A stretch of DNA of 64,000 nt from Polytrichum commune (lineage: Eukaryota > Streptophyta > Polytrichopsida > Polytrichales > Polytrichaceae), in contig OX485807.1 of NCBI GenBank assembly GCA_950295325.1, positions 18,387,666 through 18,451,665 on the forward strand, written 5' to 3'. Below are positions 60,431 through 64,000 of the stretch, one piece after another. How positions within the stretch are numbered: the first letter of the stretch is position 1; each line of letters opens with the position of its first letter. The notes under the pieces were generated by a model, which did no database searches, was not told where the DNA came from, and saw only the letters and a program-made list of their open reading frames with translations. Both the position numbers and the translations under genes were made by a program.

Positions 60431-61700
60431 CTAAATTGGATGCAACGCTCAAAATTGGAAGATTAAATCCTGCACTGAAAAAATGCAAAAAATATGCATC
60501 AGAAAACATATCAAAACATACAAAAACTCATTGAATCCGCATTTCATCCTGTGTTTCGAGATTTTCACTAAGCCGACCGGTATCTTAACCGGGCTCTCAT
60601 ACATACCGTAATTTGAAATTATACAATGTGAATGCGCATTTTGAGGTGAAGTTTTGGTAGACAATGACAGCCTGTTGTCTCGGAAGGTTGCATTTCTTGA
60701 CACCCACACAAAAGAGCTTGGAAAGAATCTGATGAAGCTTCATATTATGCAGTATAAAGAGTGAATACACAATAACTTTGAAATAGCTAAAGTCGTGAAA
60801 GGGTTAAGCAAGAGACTTTCTTTGCTTGTAACAATTGGTTCCATAGCAAAATTTGGTCGAAATCAGAGGTATGTGTGCCATCAAAGTCCTATCTCATAGT
60901 ATATAAATCATGCCATGATTCTGGAGGAAACTCCAACTACTTCCGGGCAGTGCATGCATTTTGTGCTTTCTTGTACAGTTTTTAATGGCTGATTGTTTAG
61001 CAAGAATTTTTCTTTCTACCGACAAGGCAGTTATGGTGTAAAGATGCTCAATGGAATTGCAAGTATAAAACTTTTAAAGCACAATCGTAATCTCATAGTT
61101 CTGAGCTTCATTACAAGTGCTGCAAGTTCTGAGAGTTACTTGCACAATACACAAACTGGAAAAATAATCTAATATCAACAATGTGCACACTGAACCTTCA
61201 GTGTCAAAATTATATACAACAGAATATTTGAAGGTTTAAACTGAGATATCCAGAGGTGTCTCACACATGGTGATGGAATTATCTTCCAGATTTTGGTGTG
61301 GTACTTTGAATTAACTTCCAACGAGAACTTAAACGAAGGTTTTGATGTAAAGGGCGATCCCAATTTGACCCAAGACACATTAAACAAGAAGGGAAACAGT
61401 TTGCCCAAAATTCAAAATTCAGCTCAAACTCACAAATTTTTCTTCTCTGTAACTATCATCTTCAACACCTACATCGTCCTGTAATTCTGTAACTTAGCCA
61501 CAGAAGCTCTCGAAGAAGCAAAAGGGAGTCTACAGAGAAGCTCACAAAACACAAGAAAAATCGGTGACGAGGTTCGAAGCTTACCCGAAATAACTCCCGT
61601 GAATTGTTTTTTCTTTGGATGCTCTCCTGTGTCGAAAATCTTGAATACAAGCTCCAATATTCGGAGCAAAAAAATTGGTGGAGTTTCGAGAAATTTGCGA
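60431..61700. other. Upstream region of the GH30 gene
   Basis: Non-coding DNA between the first GH30 ATG and a GC-richer block; may hold leader exons and introns. Open frames here have no motif. Confidence 0.3.
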
Positions 61701-61930
61701 TGAAATAAGAAGGCTGTGAGTGAAGCTCGTTGTTGTCAGTCCCCTACGTCCGCCACGTGGCTGCGCTTCCCCACGTTCCCAACGAGATCGAAGAGATAGG
61801 AGACCTTCCTTACGTTCCACGTGGCGAACGCGCTCCTTTCGTTCTCTGACGTTCCCTATGCATGGGAACATGGCAACTTTTTTAAGTAAGTTCTCCATGG
61901 GTTCCATCTGCCTTAGGGTCAGTTTCCATG
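61701..61930. promoter_or_regulatory. GC-rich probable promoter with two G-boxes
   Basis: A GC-rich island in AT-rich surroundings. Two CACGTG G-box cores, both inside CCACGTGGC, are at 61754-61759 and 61818-61823. G-boxes bind bZIP and bHLH factors and often mediate ABA or light responses. Its position suits the start of a minus-strand GH30 transcript with a long leader; a plus-strand gene beyond is not seen, so the assignment is inference. Confidence 0.5.
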
Positions 61931-62220
61931 TAGGCCACTCGCCCACCAGATTATAGTGGAAATGTAGATTTCACCCAAATGCTTCACCTAACCATTAATG
62001 ATGATATATGATTTAGGTAGGGGAAACCAAAAACCAAATAATATCGGTATATTTATTTGTTTTCAATATTTATCAATGAAAATTTGGGTACTCATACTCC
62101 CTCATATTGTTTATAAGTTGTTATTTGAATATTGACATGTATATGGGGGAGGGGGCAGTGAGATTGTCCCCTGCTTTTCACTTTGAAGGAAAAGGACTTT
62201 GGAGGAGTTAGTTGTTAGCA

Positions 62221-62922
62221 GTACATTAAATAAGATATTTAGTGTTTATTTATATTTAATGTTGTTACCACCCTACCTTACTCAATAATAATTTTCAATC
62301 TTTTTTACAATTAGTGCTAGAAGATATGTTGGAATTCTCCTTTTATCATTGTTATTTTAATTTTTCATATCCTTACTAACACTAAATTCAAACATGTAAC
62401 TTCCACATATTACCATAGTTCATATTTAGTGTTTGAGTTTACATTTAATATTACTCAATTTTATAGGATTATTGATATTTAGTGTATGCATTCATATTTA
62501 GTGCATCAAATACTAATTATCCTATTTAGTGTTGTTGTATGAGCTACGCTATATATGATAATTAGTGTCATATGGGATTTTATGTCACTATGCTAACTTT
62601 TCAGATGACATTGAATAAGCGAACAAATATTGTCATGGATGGTGGATGAGTTCATCCATTGGCCAAAACCCTACCTTCTATTGTCAGCAACTTGTGATGA
62701 AATGTTATCATGGATGACTGAAATTTGCATGTGAAAATACTTGGTAAGTGACAGTAATTGCAACACTATAAATTTATAAACCCCCAAATTTTTTTGGTAA
62801 GAAATGACAAATAATGTTGGGTTAACATTTAGTGTCGGTGACACTATTATGATTTACAATTAATATTGAGCAAGACAATTAGAATTGGTGACATTAAATA
62901 TCATATTTAGTGTGTAGTTGGA
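62221..62922. mobile_element. AT-rich element related to the 53.8-kb MITE, about 700 bp
   Basis: Ends carry TACATTAAATAAGATATTTA and ATTAAATATCATATTTAGTG, with several internal TATTTAGTGT words. The segment 62566-62922 is an inverted, diverged copy of 53798-54120, including GGATGAGTTCATCCATT and GACAGTAATTGCAA words. No coding capacity. Confidence 0.6.
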
Positions 62923-62929
62923 ATCGGTT

Positions 62930-64000
62930 CTCATATTTGAGCAAGGGAGTTAGGTTCTTAGTTCTTGGTAATGAAGATGTTAGAGGATACTTGAGAGAGA
63001 AGATATGATATCCATGTAGAAGATTTTCAATTGCATATGGAAGGAAAGGTTTGAGAAACCTAGATCTAAGGCATTCTTGTAGTGGTCTCTTGCAAGTAAG
63101 GTTGATGCTTAGGATTAGCAAACTCCCTTCTCGGATCATTATGACGGTGTGTAGGTTAGAAAGACATGGTAACTATAGAAGACGTCTAACTAGGGTTGCA
63201 AGAAGTTCGAGATAGGAATATATATTTAGGTCATAATATAGCAGATTTAAGACCAATGACATTTAGGATGTAGTCATATCCAGAGACCGAAATCAAGCTA
63301 GGCGTAGTTTAAGCACCTCCATATCTACTAGGAAAACCACAGATGAAGAAAAGAAGTTGTTGGTTAGGTGTAGTTCATATTGGAAGACAAAGTTGCAAAT
63401 CCTAGTAGATCAAGTTGGAATATGCCATGATAGCATGTTGATTTTGACCAAAGAGGCAAGAAACCCTTCGAGTATAAATCGAAGATAGGTAACGTTCAAA
63501 GCCTTGGTATTTGTTGTCCATGTTTGCATTTGCTCTCTCCCAAACCCTTATACACCTTCAATCTTGTTCACAACCGGTTTATGTCAAAAACCAAAGGAAG
63601 AAGAAGTTGCTCCATATTTCAATATCAATATTTCAAATCTAGTTGAGTATAAACACATTATTGGGACCACGCGCGGGGGGGGGGTATTTCAAATGACTAT
63701 GAAAACATTGTTAGGTGGATGATGATAAGAGATCCCAAATCATAAGATATTGAATGTGGAACTTAGTGAATTCAATTAGGATTAGTTGAGTTAGGAGAAG
63801 TACTTAAAGCTTGGCCAACATGACATTATAAATGTGCTTTCTAGAAATCAAGGACGGTTCTCTAAACTAGCATTGAAGTATATTTGGACAAATCACTTGT
63901 CCAAAATTAATAAAGAATGTGCACTTGTGGACACGAAAACATCAAACAACATCAAAAGCAACAATAAAATAACCACAACTTCGGCCGTTTGTATTCCATG
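62930..64000. other. Intergenic region to window end
   Basis: No gene or repeat supported. A run of eleven G follows CACGCGC near 63670-63687. Confidence 0.35.

Noticed and set aside
1-64000. CRISPR arrays, prokaryotic operons, phage or organelle genes
   Set aside because: None seen; intron structure and gene families show a plant nuclear genome, and the direct repeats lack regular spacer organisation.

Overview
This window is nuclear DNA from a land plant. Its genes have GT-AG introns, and the families are plant ones: an AP-5 large subunit, an XBAT34/35-type ankyrin-RING E3 ligase, a DUF3475/DUF668 protein, an NDR1/HIN1-like (NHL) membrane protein, a plant-type GH30 glycosidase and a calmodulin-like protein. 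The intergenic DNA is AT-rich and full of decayed short mobile elements. Fairly compact genes, no large LTR elements and divergence from the flowering-plant proteins I remember make a moss or other seedless plant my best guess, but the sequence alone does not prove it.

Layout: AP5B1 (+, 2525-9302, 5 exons); a region with a dead PIF/Harbinger transposase, a minisatellite and a tandem duplication (9303-15918); a calmodulin-like gene (+, 15919-17307, 5' end unresolved); repeat-rich DNA; the XBAT-like E3 gene (+, 21688-25760, 9 exons, full reading frame reconstructed); 9 kb of repeats; an intronless DUF668 gene (-, 34729-36573) with simple repeats upstream; a 1-kb degenerate tandem array (38640-39670); 12 kb of mobile-element remnants including a tRNA-derived SINE and a non-autonomous hAT element, both with perfect target-site duplications; an intronless NHL gene (+, 51546-52310) followed by a decayed piece of itself; two adjacent MITEs; and a GH30 gene (-, 55803-60430) with a probable promoter near 61.7-61.9 kb.

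The genes do not form a functional cluster. They are ordinary scattered plant genes for vesicle trafficking, calcium signalling, ubiquitination, growth signalling at the membrane, stress/defence and cell-wall glycan hydrolysis. I found no operon-like or defence-island structure. What stands out is the variety of small elements: at least eight repeat families, several inside introns of the annotated genes and several shared between genes. Smaller points of interest are a calmodulin-like protein with one intact EF-hand, an ambiguous 69-nt in-frame intron and N-terminal extension in the GH30 gene, and a 21-bp perfect hairpin. All exon boundaries come from reading splice signals and frames by eye; no alignment or expression data were available.
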